64,000 nt of DNA, taken from NCBI GenBank assembly GCA_036426205.1, contig WSYH01002443.1, positions 1 through 64,000 on the forward strand, written 5' to 3'. The position numbers and the translations under genes are program-made. The notes under the pieces are model-generated. The model had not been told where the DNA came from and searched no databases. It saw nothing but the letters and a program-made list of their open reading frames with translations. Positions 45,817 to 56,116 of this stretch are shown here, piece by piece. The first letter of the stretch is position 1; each line of letters starts with the position of its first letter. The DNA is from Ascaphus truei. Its lineage: Eukaryota; Chordata; Amphibia; Anura; Ascaphidae.

Positions 45817-46233
45817 TCATGCAAATTCGATCCCCACCAGATTGTCCTTCCAGGGCCGATGCCTTGTATGGCGCAAAATGCCATTAATGGAGTCTCGAAC
45901 GATTTTCATTAAAGGATCTGAAATTGAAAAATAGCGCCGCAATTCTTCCACAATAGTCCTCCTTAAATTTTCAGGATGCACCCTTTTTTTGCGATTTCCT
46001 TCGTAGTTGACATTTTTGGCCCACCCGCAGTACACCAAGTAGGACACGTGGTGCTTAAAAATTAACATAAACAAAAGAGATACCGGCACCTTAAGAGTCC
46101 AAATGAATGATAGTCCTGGGACTTCAAGACAGAAGGATGAGTGTCCAACGGGGTGACTTGGCAATTCCTCGATCTTCAAGTGATCAGATGTAACTTCAGG
46201 GATTGCCGCATGAACCGCTGCGCTCTCAGGCAC
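45817..46233 (-). pseudogene. BEN-like domain piece of the coiled-coil gene
   Basis: The frame encodes IFKHHVSYLVYCGWAKNVNY, then NRKKRVHPENLRRTIVEEL, RRYFS and DPLMKIVRDSINGILRHTR. A basic stretch, a conserved xP-x-x-L helix and a final V-R-x-x-I-N-x-x-x-R helix match the DNA-binding BEN domain pattern as I know it. About 60 bp of its N-terminal part (46,009-46,066) is directly duplicated at 46,339-46,406 at the end of the upstream frame, so it is either a separate exon, a tandem duplication or a second partial copy. BEN domains bind DNA and often repress transcription. BEN assignment is moderate; a profile search would settle it. Confidence 0.45.
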
Positions 46234-46316
46234 TTTGGACGCTCAGTTCTGTGAGTTGTTGTCCTCTCCGGATCCTCTGCCTTGTATAGGCAATCTTGCA
46301 GCCCCACTTTGTGCCG

Positions 46317-47648
46317 TCAGCTCAGTTGTCTCTCCATGTCGTAGTTGACATTTTTGGCCCACCCGCAGTACACGAAGTAGGACACGTGGTGCTTAAAAAT
46401 TAACATGCCATACTTCTGGGGTAAACCAGCACTCCCTATACTTCTCCCTGAGTGCCGGTGACAGCTCGCGCAGGATGATGTCGGGCACCGTATCGATGCA
46501 AGCGTATGTAGGTTGGTTCTGGGAGCGGGTGTGCTTCTGGGAGCGGGTATGCTTGTGCCGGCGGGTGAGGGTAGGTTGTCTGGGAGGAAGTTTTCCTCCT
46601 GTCTTGGTCGCCGTGTTGTCTCCTGGCGTAGTCTTGACGGGGTTGTCATGTTATCTTCCTTGTCAACGGCATACATGTACACAAATTCTTCTGGTGGAGG
46701 GGGTGCGCTTGGTGTTGGAAGGCAGTCGAAGGTCCCATTCATCACATCCATGCCACCCTCCTGCTCAGGCGTCGGGGATACAGAGGCATGAACACCGAGC
46801 AAATTATGTATCCCCGCAATGTCAGTCTTTATCTTCTCCATCCGTCGATCCATCTTCTCCATCCGTTGATCCATCTTCTCCATCCGTTGATTCATCTTCT
46901 CCATCCGTTGATCCATATTTAGCATGGTCTCTAAAAGCAGATCTATCTTTACCAGCATAGTAGAGTTCCCGGGGATATCCCCACTTAACCCATTCAGCAT
47001 ATGGTCTAACGAGCTGGTTCTTGTGCATGGCGTGCTGTGGACATCTGGGTGGATGGGTGCTACGGAGGATGAGATGGGGGTTCCCAGGAGAGAAGCGGCA
47101 GCAACGTCGAAGAAGGATGGAGGAGGTGACCTGTGGATTTCCGGGCGAAAAGCGGTAGAGTCGTTTAAGTGTAATGGAGAAAGTGACCCGTGGATTTCCG
47201 GGAGACCAGCGGCAGCGTCGTCGTAGAGCAGTGGAGAAGATGGGCTGTAGATTTCCAGGAGAGCAGCGGCAAAGACATTGAAGCGTAATCGAGGAAGTGG
47301 CCTGCGGGTTCGATGGGTTGGCTGCCATTTGTTTTGCCTTGAGTGTACATCACCGAATTTCTTCTTGACATAATAAGGCTTACGTGTATTAAAACCCTTA
47401 GCCTTTGGGGTCAGCAGAAGGTTTTCTTTATTAGCCTTAGCCTGTCGCTTTGGCCTTGGCTTGGAAACGGCTGCCGCCTTTCGCTTTTTCTGTGTAATAG
47501 GCACGGCAGAGGCGAGTGGGTTCCTGCGTCCGTAGAATCGGGGTTGATCCATAGAAGCAGATGGCACAATGCAGGTTCTGGACAAGGGCAAGTTTAGATA
47601 CAGATCATCGGGTGGTGGGCTATGCAAAGTGTGTAACCTTTTATGCAT
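46317..47648 (-). CDS. Coiled-coil, basic, probably DNA-binding protein (multicopy)
   Basis: 443 codons open. The likely start is Met33 (ATG ending at 47,552, followed by DQPRFYGRRNP) or Met1 at 47,648. Residues 53-75 are strongly basic (QKKRKAAAV, PRPKRQAK), a probable nuclear signal. Residues about 100-230 have Ser/Pro repeats with recurring PEIH and SPPS phrases. Residues 244-273 are heptads of the form DQRMEKM, a short coiled coil for self-association, followed by IAGIHNLLG. The conserved C-terminal region (DTVPDI...LREKY) is in another frame here, so the last about 60 residues are shifted. A broken copy lies at 18,625-19,085. It is divergent to the transposase at 47,806 with 157 bp between. 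Function unknown. Confidence 0.5.
   Translation of the reverse strand: MHKRLHTLHSPPPDDLYLNLPLSRTCIVPSASMDQPRFYGRRNPLASAVPITQKKRKAAAVSKPRPKRQAKANKENLLLTPKAKGFNTRKPYYVKKKFGDVHSRQNKWQPTHRTRRPLPRLRFNVFAAALLEIYSPSSPLLYDDAAAGLPEIHGSLSPLHLNDSTAFRPEIHRSPPPSFFDVAAASLLGTPISSSVAPIHPDVHSTPCTRTSSLDHMLNGLSGDIPGNSTMLVKIDLLLETMLNMDQRMEKMNQRMEKMDQRMEKMDRRMEKIKTDIAGIHNLLGVHASVSPTPEQEGGMDVMNGTFDCLPTPSAPPPPEEFVYMYAVDKEDNMTTPSRLRQETTRRPRQEENFLPDNLPSPAGTSIPAPRSTPAPRTNLHTLASIRCPTSSCASCHRHSGRSIGSAGLPQKYGMLIFKHHVSYFVYCGWAKNVNYDMERQLS
46832..46920 (-). repeat. 21-bp tandem repeat encoding coiled-coil heptads
   Basis: About four units of CTTCTCCATCCGTTGATCCA-type sequence; each 21 bp encodes one heptad (DQRMEKM) on the minus strand. 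Confidence 0.9.
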
Positions 47649-47805
47649 GGCGACGAGGTACAGGTGTTAAAAGTGGGCGTACTCTAATGTGAGTCATTAA
47701 CGTATAAATACACCATCCATTTTGTGGATGCACTGCATATTGAATACACATTGACTAAACATTGAATATACATTCTAGTGCTTGTATTTCTTTCTACTCG
47801 CTGCA
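47649..47805. promoter_or_regulatory. Short divergent promoter between coiled-coil gene and transposase
   Basis: 157 bp separate the two start regions. TATAAATA at 47,703-47,710 lies 96 bp before the transposase ATG; its complement is TATTTATA, TATA-like for the other direction as well. A perfect AP-1 site TGAGTCA lies at 47,690-47,696. This suggests joint, stimulus-dependent expression; it is inference from motifs only. Confidence 0.4.
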
Positions 47806-47993
47806 ATGCCTGTTAAAAAGGTTTCAAAGGATCTCAGCATGAAAATTAAGGAGATGTACATGAGCGGACAACGAATTAAAGATATCCAACGCTGGTTAGC
47901 TGCTTCTGGCCTCGTTATGCCATCAACCAACGTGTGCTATCATGCACACGGAAAAACCAAACAACGCACGAGGACACCAACGGTAACTAACGC
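47806..47993 (+). pseudogene. Tc1/mariner transposase, exon 1 (helix-turn-helix)
   Basis: ATG at 47,806 (after CTCGCTGCA) opens MPVKKVSKDLSMKIKEMYMS, then GQRIKDIQRWLAASGLVMPS, the N-terminal paired-like helix-turn-helix that binds terminal repeats in Tc1/mariner transposases. It ends at donor GTAAGTAT (47,994). The last two bases GC plus the first base of exon 2 form an Ala codon, so the reading phase carries across. Most Tc1 elements have no introns, so this five-exon form is unusual. The first intron has been invaded by an L2 LINE. An alternative donor GTAACT lies at 47,983. Confidence 0.65.
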
Positions 47994-48015
47994 GTAAGTA
48001 TATTTATATATATAT

Positions 48016-48099
48016 ATAATACAGTATATCTATTATTGTTTATATTGCTGCATATTAATAGAACTATATAGTATACATCTATCTAATTTTATAATTTTT
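48016..48099 (+). repeat. Direct repeat flanking the L2 insertion, left copy
   Basis: About 84 bp (ATAATACAGTATATCTATTA and on) are repeated with few changes at 52,273-52,357, immediately outside both ends of the L2 element. It is far longer than usual LINE target duplications. Confidence 0.8.
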
Positions 48100-48134
48100 T
48101 CGGTATATTTATATAACTACATTATATAATACAG

Positions 48135-48322
48135 GTATGTTCCTGATGTGCAAATCCTGTGCAAAGACTGACTCTGGCCTTGTAGCATTGATATAAGTAT
48201 GCTCCTGATGTGCAAACCCTGTGTAAAAGACTGACTCTGGCCTTGTAGCATTGATATAAGTATGTTCCTGATGTGCAAATCCTGTGTAAAAGACTGACTC
48301 TGGCCTTGTAGCATTGATATAA
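48135..48322 (+). repeat. Three tandem 62-63-bp units at the L2 5' end
   Basis: Units at 48,135-48,196, 48,197-48,259 and 48,260-48,322 share TCCTGATGTGCAAA and GACTCTGGCCTTGTAGCATT. Tandem 5' monomers often serve as LINE promoters; here that role is inferred. Confidence 0.9.
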
Positions 48323-48857
48323 GTTAGTATGTTTGAATTTAAAAAGTATTTTTTTCCCCCTCTTAACTCTGTGCTGTTAATTGACCAACTGGAACAAGCT
48401 GATTTATTGGGGAGGGGGAGGGTCATGTGACTGCTTTATCTGTATAATACCAACACCTTTCCTGCATTTTGCAGGAACTGCATTAGGCATTAGACAGTGA
48501 GGCATTTAAAGTGAGCTTTTTAAGTGATAAATATAGTTAGACTATAGTTTGACTAGAGGTGACTGGGGACTGGATCTACTGCTAACTCTTTTACTCAGGA
48601 CAACAAACGGTAAGCTATTCAGATCACACTATGATCCCATGCTTGCTAACCTGCATATTTCAACCCCCACCCCTTTACAACTTATTCACTGCAGCTCTCC
48701 CAAAACTGACTGCACAATACACTGAAACCCTGATTTGACTCTAGCATTGCAATACAGCTAAATATTTGACAAGGAACAGGCACACACCTGCTGTTTAGTC
48801 TGCACACACTCACTCTGCTCACAACAGCTCCTTGCAGCACTGCCTACCTCTGGCATC

Positions 48858-51800
48858 ATGAACCTGCTATGTATTTTAACTTTTTTCTTTCTCCTGGCCT
48901 CATGGAGATGCTACTCCCTCTATCCACTACAAACTCCTCCTTCCTGGCCCACACCCAACATCACTATACACCCTGGACTACTCAAAAGCCTTGCACTATC
49001 TACTGAATGTTGGTGGAGAACTCTAAAAACCAGCACACCAACCACTGCTCACTCAAATGGCAAACACCACAAATTTACAACTTGCAAACAACTACCCAAA
49101 TTTCTACTCATACTATTACTCTCTTTAGCAGGTGATATTGAACCTAACCCAGGTCCTCCCATTTCAGCTCTGTCCCATGTCCCGGAAAATTCCACCTTTA
49201 AATTCCAAAAAGGGCTATCTGTCGCCCATATAAACATCCGGAGCCTGCTGCCCAAACTGGACGAACTAAGGGCATGGTGCCTTATGCATAAACCCAAAGC
49301 CATCATTCTTACAGAAACTTGGCTATCCCCTAAAATCCCTGATGTAAATATCGCCATTCAGGGATACTCCATTTCTAGGAGAGATAGGTCAAAGAGAGGA
49401 GGAGGGGTGTTATTTTATATTGCAGACACCCTATAATTTACACTGTTAAATTGCCCACCAAAGCCCACCCTCTTTTGAAATTCTAGTTGGCAAAATCTGC
49501 CTCCCCTTTTCTAAGCCCATCTTGCTTGCTGGCATCTACCGCCCCCCTAAAGCCCCTCTACAATCCCTGACTGATATCACCCAATTTCTTGGCGCCATTT
49601 CCTCTCTGAATGAGAAGAGTGAGCTGCTAGTTCTTGGGGATTTCAACTTCAATTGGCTTGACCCTAAAAACCACAAAATCCAGATACAACTCAAGTCACT
49701 TAACCTATCGCAACTCATTTCCCACCCCACACGGATAAACCTGAAATCGCATAACCATTCCTTGCTAGACTGGATTCTCTCCTCAAACCCCAGCAGAATC
49801 CAATCCTCTGGCATCCTTCCTGATATTTTCAGTGACCATGCAATAGTGTACTGTGTAAGGAAAATTAAACCGCCCCATTCAAGCCCTAAAGTTCTCCTCA
49901 CTAGAACATTTAAAAACATTAACCCACAACAGTTTCTGGATGACCTTACCAACTGCCCATGGCATAGAATCGATTTAATTCCCGACCCTGATTCTGCTCT
50001 CGACTATTTCCAATCTGAGTTCTTAAAACTCTGCGATACCCATGCTCCACTACGCAAAATAAGGGTACGGGGGGCCCACCTTCCATGGGTTACACCTGAC
50101 CTTAAAGCACTCTACCAGTTCAGGGATGCCTTGTGGAAAAGCTACAAAGTAACTGGCACTACCAAGGATCTCAATCACTACAGATGCATGCAGAACATGT
50201 GCACAAGGCAAACAAGGCATGCAAAAGCACAATATTACTCTGACAATCTCCTCCAGAATACATCTAACCCAGCAAACTTCTGGAAGGTTATCAACAATAT
50301 ATTCCAGCCTCCTAACCATTAACAACCAAGTAATATCACTAAGGGGGATATTACTCTGACAAACCCCACAGACATTGCAAATGCATTCAATGATTACTTT
50401 GTGGGGTGTGCCACTAACTTATTAGCGAAACGCAGCCCACACCACAAACCTGAATCTCATCCTGGGAGTATCCCTATAGTCCCACCCCCTCCCAACACTG
50501 CCCACAATTTTCAATTTGGCCCAGTATCTGAAGAGGAGATTATACAAGTGCTCCTCAAACTAAAACTAAGCAGCCAATGTGGACCTGACTTACTACAATC
50601 TAGGTTCCTACGACTTGGTGAACCAGCCATTGCCAAACCAATTGCATCCATAGTCAACTCTATCCTGTCTGCAGGCCATATCCCTAAGACCTGGAAAACT
50701 GCCAGAGTTGTCCCAATCTTCAAAAGTGGGGACAAAAACACTGTCTCAAACTACAGGCCAATCTCACTTCTCCCAATTCTATCCAAAGTCATGGAAAAAT
50801 GTGTCCACTCCCAATTAAGCGATTTCTATACCAAGACAAATTTCCCTAGCCAATTCCAATCTGGGTTTCGTCCCAAACACTCCACCGTAACTACCCTGCT
50901 AAAAGTTTGCAATGAAATCCAGTGTGGAATGGAACGGGGACAACTCACTGGTGCAGTATTCCTAGATTTTGCAAAGGCTTTTGACACAGTTGATCATGTT
51001 ATCCTGCTTAACAAACTCCAGAGCTCTGGAATAGGGAAACATGCTTTAAACTGGTTTCAGTCCTACCTATCAGGAAGATCCCAACATGTGTCCATCTCAG
51101 GCTCTAACTCCAACCCCCTGGATATCACCTGTGGTGTCCCGCAAGGCTCTGTTCTGGGGCCCCTACTCTTCTCAGTGTTCATTAATGATCTTCCCACAGC
51201 TTGTAAGGAAGCCTCAATACACATGTATGCAGATGACACAATCCTATATGCACACAGCCATAGCCTCTCTGACCTTCAACACATACTTCAGTCTGACTTT
51301 TTGAGACTCGAAAACTGGATTTCCCAAAACAAACTGTTTTTAAACACTGACAAGACTGTAACAATTGTATTTGGGACCAAGACTAAATTTGTAAAGCTTC
51401 CAGTGACTGAGCTCCTGATTAGAACCAACGCTAACACCACCCTAACCCCTGTCACTAGTTTTAAATACCTGGGCTTATGGTTTAACTCCCGCTTAACATT
51501 CGGGATGCACATTGATACCCTGACAACCAAGACCTATGCCAAACTAGGGGTACTTTACAGGAACAAATCCTCCCTAAGTCTCCTGGTCAGAAAGCATATC
51601 GCACAGCAGATGCTAATGCCAATTATTGACTATGGAGACATAGTATATGGCTCGGCACCTCAAACCCACCTTAGCAAACTTGACACCCTCTACAATTCAA
51701 TTTGTCATTTTGTTCTCCAATGCAACTACAACACACATCATTGCGAAATGTTCAAAGAACTAGATTGTTAAACACTAGAGTCTAGGCGCAAAGTTCACCT

Positions 51801-52086
51801 TTCCTGTCTTGCCTTTAAATTCTTCATGGGCAAGCTACCCAGCTACCTGAACAAGCTCCTCACCCCTACATCTTGCAGCACTTATCACCTGAGATCAGAC
51901 TCCAAAAGACTGTTCATGGTCCCAAGGCTCAACAAAGTATCCGGACGTTCCTCCTTCTCCTACCGTGCACCCCAAAACTGGAACAACCTACCAGAGACTC
52001 TCACATCCACCACCAGTTTAAGCTCTTTCAAATCTAAGGCTGTCTCACATTTTAATCTGGTCTGTAACTGTTTCATACACTCATAA
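48858..52086 (+). pseudogene. L2-type LINE ORF: signal-like N-terminus, 2A motif, endonuclease, reverse transcriptase
   Basis: Residues 1-18 (MNLLCILTFFFLLASW) look like a secretory signal. Residues 93-100 (49,134-49,157) are DIEPNPGP, the 2A ribosome-skipping consensus, preceded by a hydrophobic KFLLILLLSLAG. The endonuclease follows with HINIRSL, TETWL, then after a frameshift near 49,434 VLGDFNFNW and SDHAIVYC. The reverse transcriptase runs from about 50,690 with VVPIFKSGD, GFRPKHST, FLDFAKAFDTVDH, GVPQGSVLGPLLF and MYADDTILY, and the C-terminus ends at 52,086. In-frame stops occur at 50,320 and 51,769. The 2A in endonuclease-type LINEs is established in several animals. The gene would make ORF2 separate from its N-terminal leader. 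Confidence 0.8.
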
Positions 52087-52272
52087 TATATATTTTCTTT
52101 AACTGTGCACGCAATGTCTTGTATATAATGTATACCCTGTTCATTTATGTATCTGTACTTGTAACCATGTATTATTTGTTTTACTCTGTGCCCAGGACAT
52201 ACTTGAAAACGAGAGGTAACTCTCAATGTATTACTTCCTGGTAAAATATTTTATAAATAAATAAATAAATAA

Positions 52273-52357
52273 ATAATACAGTATATCTATTATTGATTAT
52301 ATTGCTGCATATTAATAGAACTATATAGTATAGATCTATCTAATTTTATACAATTTT
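52273..52357 (+). repeat. Direct repeat flanking the L2 insertion, right copy
   Basis: Second copy of 48,016-48,099, next to the (AAAT)n tail, differing at a handful of bases. Confidence 0.8.
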
Positions 52358-52433
52358 TACTGTAAATGATGTGCTGTACTTGTGGCCTACTGTACTGTAA
52401 CTTGCCGCATTGTTGTTTTTCTGTACACTGTAG

Positions 52434-53497
52434 GGAGACAACTCTTCTGGTCGACAAAATAAGTGAAGAGAATGATGAGAAGAGTGCCTTAAGGGTCAAA
52501 TACACTCTGCAGAAAAATCACAATCTCACTGTATCCAAGACCAGCATAAAGAAGATAAGACACAGAATTGGATGGAAATATGGACGTGTGAGGTTAGTAC
52601 TGGACAGTACAGGAGTTTAAAGTGTTGTCTAAGAGACTGTAGTGTACCTATAAAATTATTCCTTGTCATTACAGAGCGTACCCTATGATAAGGGATGTTA
52701 ACAAGATCAAGAGTGTAGTCCAGGCTCAGGCATGGATCGACAGTGGAGAAACTTTCCAGGATTGCATCTTCACTGACGAGTCTACTGTATCGCTGGAGAG
52801 ATTTGCCACCTTTGCATTCCACAAAAAAGGTTGCATATCTAAGAAGCCGTGTCCAAACACCCAGTGAAGATGCATGTGTGGGGTGCCATCTCTAGGCATG
52901 GACCAGGATGCATTGTCATCTTTGAAGGTAAAATAAGTCCCACGCTTTTGCCTTATGCACTGCACTGTACCAGTGTGCAGTTTTTTGAGCACTTTTCTTT
53001 TCTTGTTATAGGAATCAGGAATAAAGCTTTATTCCAAGAGCAAATTGTGCCTGAGATTGTGGAATACATCACATGTGAGTTCCCAGGTGGTGACCGTTTC
53101 TACGAGGACAACGATCCGAAGCACACCATGTCAACAGCACATATTCTTGAGCGCGGTATCAACTGGATGAAGATGCCAGCGGAGTAAGTGCGGTAACCGT
53201 GTCTCATTTTTCCCCACTGTTTTTACTGTGTACTGTATCTCTTTAACTAATTGTCCTTTTTTTCCCCCTCCACTGACAGATCGCCAGACTTCAATCCTAT
53301 CGAAATGGTCTGGCATCAGATGAAGGACCATATCCGAAAAGTCGCGAAAACCCGCCAAAAAGGATGAGTTTGCGCAAGGCATAATGAGTTTTTGGAATGA
53401 TGTACTCACCGTGGAACCATGCAATAAATATATTGACCATATTGCGACTGTGTTGCCCATTGTGATAGAGCGTAATGGGCAAGCATCAGGAAGGTAG
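52434..53497 (+). pseudogene. Tc1/mariner transposase, exons 2-5 (catalytic region)
   Basis: Exon 2 is bounded by CTGTACACTGTAG and GTTAGTAC, exon 3 by CCTTGTCATTACAG and GTAAAATA, exon 4 by TTTTCTTGTTATAG and GTAAGTGC, exon 5 by CCTCCACTGACAG and the stop at 53,495. Introns are 82, 84 and 96 bp, very short. Exon joins read GRVRAYPMIR, VIFEGIRNKA and KMPAESPDFNPIE, all sensible transposase sequence. The codon phase is the same split, two bases plus one, at the 1/2, 2/3 and 4/5 joins. The frameshifts in exons 3 and 5 are single-base changes. Confidence 0.65.
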
Positions 53498-54950
53498 TAT
53501 GGTATAGTACTGTACTGTAGTATTGTAAGTACAGTATGATACAGGTAAGTATGGCACAGATTTTTCCTTTCCTGAGAGAGCACTAGCCATCTGGTTGCAA
53601 AGTATTTAACAGAAGTTACAGTACACAGTAGTTCCAGTATACTATAGACTAATTTGACAGTACAAACTGCATACTGTAGTCCAATATGGAGTAGCTATAC
53701 AGTACACAATGCCATAATATGCACCTAACTGCACAATTGTTTTCTTTCCTGAGAGAGCAACATTAGCCACCTGATTGCAAAGTATTTAACAGAAGTTACA
53801 GTATACAGTAGTTCCAGTATACACTAGTTTGACAGTACTATACAGCACACAATGCCATAATACAGTATGCACATAACGGCACCAATTTTTTGTCTTCTTG
53901 GCTTTTCAGAAAAAAAAGGATGGATTGGGGGAGAGGGGGGCATCATGTGTAAAGTTTGTGAACTGTTTGTACAGTTAAGTGTATCTAAACCGCAGTCATG
54001 ATTTACACAAAACCTCCCCTCTCTCAATGAACTACTGTACTGTACACAGAATGAGGAAGAAGATAAAGACGGAAACATTTATATTATTATATATATTATT
54101 ATATATTATATATTATTAATTAATATTATTATCAATGTGCATTATTCATGATTATCCACCGGCCCTCAATTTTCAACTGACAGTAGAACTGAATAAAGAC
54201 TGCAATTTGTATTATTCATGATTATTTGTATATTTGTATTTTTTGTTCCTGATAAAATTAAATAAATATTTCTTTACATTCATGCTAATCATAATCATTG
54301 ACCCCCCCTGTTGCAGGGTACATGCAACTACACACGTGGGTTTCTTGACAAGGCTGTTTTATTTTGCCTTGAAAAATATACAGCACACAAAACAAAAATA
54401 GCTCTTTTTAGCAACAAACGAAAATGGCTTTTCCTTCAGCAAACCGAACAAAACAGTTTCTCTTTAGGAGACAGTTTATATATATGCAGCTATCCTTTTT
54501 CAATGCAGGGGACAGACAGTTCACAGTTTCACTACTTTGCTACTCAGACCTTGTTTTCAGGAATCACTTTAGCAGCTTACTCCTCTCTCATCAACAGCAA
54601 GCTCCATGTGTCTACAACCTGGGTTTTAACACACCTTGATTAGGCAGCTAGGATCCAACTAATTGTCCTGAGGTTCCCAGCTGAAGTTTAACCTAGTCAG
54701 TGCTGCACTGCAGACTAGACATAGGTTTTCCAGGCATATAACTGGTGGCTTTTATTTACCCTGTCACACCCCCCCTACACCAAAGAAAAAGAAAGAATGA
54801 CAAAAAGTGGTTACTTACTGCATCAAAAACATTAATCAGATTATGTTTTTTTTAACTCTCAATTTCACATAGCTGTGCAAATCAGATTTATATATCAAAT
54901 TCGAGAAGGGATTATCACACGCGTTACCATAAACAAAGCCTCAAAGGGTT
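53498..54950. other. No gene; TACAGTA-rich repeats
   Basis: CCTGAGAGAGCA...GCAAAGTATTTAACAGAAGT occurs at about 53,570 and again at about 53,750, a loose tandem repeat of about 180 bp with TACAGTA/GTTCCAGTATAC phrases. The rest is AT-rich. Two frames at 54,311-54,643 have no known motif. Confidence 0.5.
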
Positions 54951-56116
54951 GGGGGGTGGATGGGTGAGTCATGCACAGTAATCATCAGATAGCTCCCTTC
55001 CCAAAGAGGATTACAGAGATGTGACTCAAAGCCAACAATAGGAAAATAAATGAATGTTTTTGGGGATTACACGCAGGCGCAGAGAGGTGATGCTCGGCTA
55101 GGGACGGACGATTAAAAGCACAATGACAAGCTTTAGACACGGAATGGCTCTGGAGAGGTGTCGATAAGAGGTTCAAATCCTTGAGCGAGCCTTGTGTGTG
55201 TGCGTTGGGGGAGGGGGGTACAGGGTACAGCTGCATGAAGGATTAGCTGTACTGTAGTTCAAAGACATGACATATTTTCAACAGGCAGGTCATCATAATA
55301 ATTTGATCCCAACACCCCCAAATACAGAAAAAGCACAAATATCAACCATGTGCAGTCAAACAAACAAACAAACATACAAATTAATTGTTCCAGGTGCTGT
55401 GAAAATAGTCCAATGAACCCAAATACCGTGAACCAACTAGGCAGTCTTTAGTACAGGCTTCCTAGGTCAGATTGATGGTCTTGATAGTTGTTGGCCAGAC
55501 AGGGGTGTTGTCTTTAAATGATGTGCTGCTGTCTCTGAAATCACAGAAAAAAACAACAGAAAAAAACAGCAGAAAAAAACAGCAGGGCACGCCAATAGCG
55601 TGGTATGTTTCATCAATTGCCCCCTACCTAGAACCCTGAAATCCTACTTACAGGATAAGGGCTCGCAAAGTACAGTTGAGAGAATCTGTGCCACACGTCC
55701 CTGCTCCTCAGATCGTCTCACGGATCCCACGTGGTCTGGTCTGCAGGAGTCTCCCTCACTCAGCAATGATGGCAGTAGAGATGATACACTCCAACGCTCC
55801 CACAGATTTATGCGTGTGGGGGGGGGATGGGTTTAGAGAGATGGGGAAGATAATGGAATAATACTAGTGTGATATCGTTTGGGGTTTTAATGACACAAGA
55901 ACAACGTTAAAATCACACTTACATAAATATAAGGTTTCAAGCACAGCTCACAATTCCGTCCGCAGCCTGTACAGCTCCTAATGCTGCCGAGGGGAGGATC
56001 GCCGCGCGCTGCACTCGATCCCGGAAATCAGAGTGACGTCAGCGATGGGGCAGACCGGAACTCTCCTCGCACCAGGAGCTATGGGTGCCCGAGCAATCCA
56101 ATTCACTAAGCTCCTC

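Larger units (their letters stand above)
48101..52272 (+). mobile_element. Near full-length L2-type LINE in a transposase intron
   Basis: The order is three 63-bp tandem units (48,135-48,322), a 5' untranslated region, the ORF (48,858-52,086), and a 3' end with ACTTGAAAACGAGAGGTAAC and TTACTTCCTGGTAAAATATT, finishing in (AAAT)n at 52,253-52,272. It sits in the sense orientation inside intron 1 of the Tc1/mariner gene. One frameshift and two stops are seen, so this copy is inactive but young. A short antisense tail of the same family is at 29,165. Confidence 0.8.
47806..53497 (+). pseudogene. Tc1/mariner transposase, five exons with nested L2, two frameshifts
   Basis: Exons 47,806-47,993; 52,434-52,592; 52,675-52,927; 53,012-53,183; 53,280-53,497. 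All four introns have GT...AG ends and keep phase across each junction. Spliced length is about 330 residues, normal for the family. Exon 2 gives the second helix-turn-helix (TSIKKIRHRIGWKYGRVR). Exon 3 has the first catalytic Asp in FTDEST and MHVWGAISRHG. Exon 4 has YEDNDPKHT (second Asp). Exon 5 has SPDFNPIEMVW (Glu). I count 32 residues between Asp2 and Glu rather than the usual 34. A one-base loss near 52,855 in exon 3 and a one-base change near 53,360 in exon 5 break the frame, so this copy is probably inactive. Terminal repeats were not identified. Confidence 0.7.

Noticed and set aside
48135..48322. CRISPR-like array
   Set aside because: Units are contiguous without unique spacers, and the setting is eukaryotic. 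No other array-like structure with spacers was seen in the window.
48109..48426. 105-residue repetitive frame on the minus strand
   Set aside because: Produced by the three 63-bp monomers of the L2 5' end.
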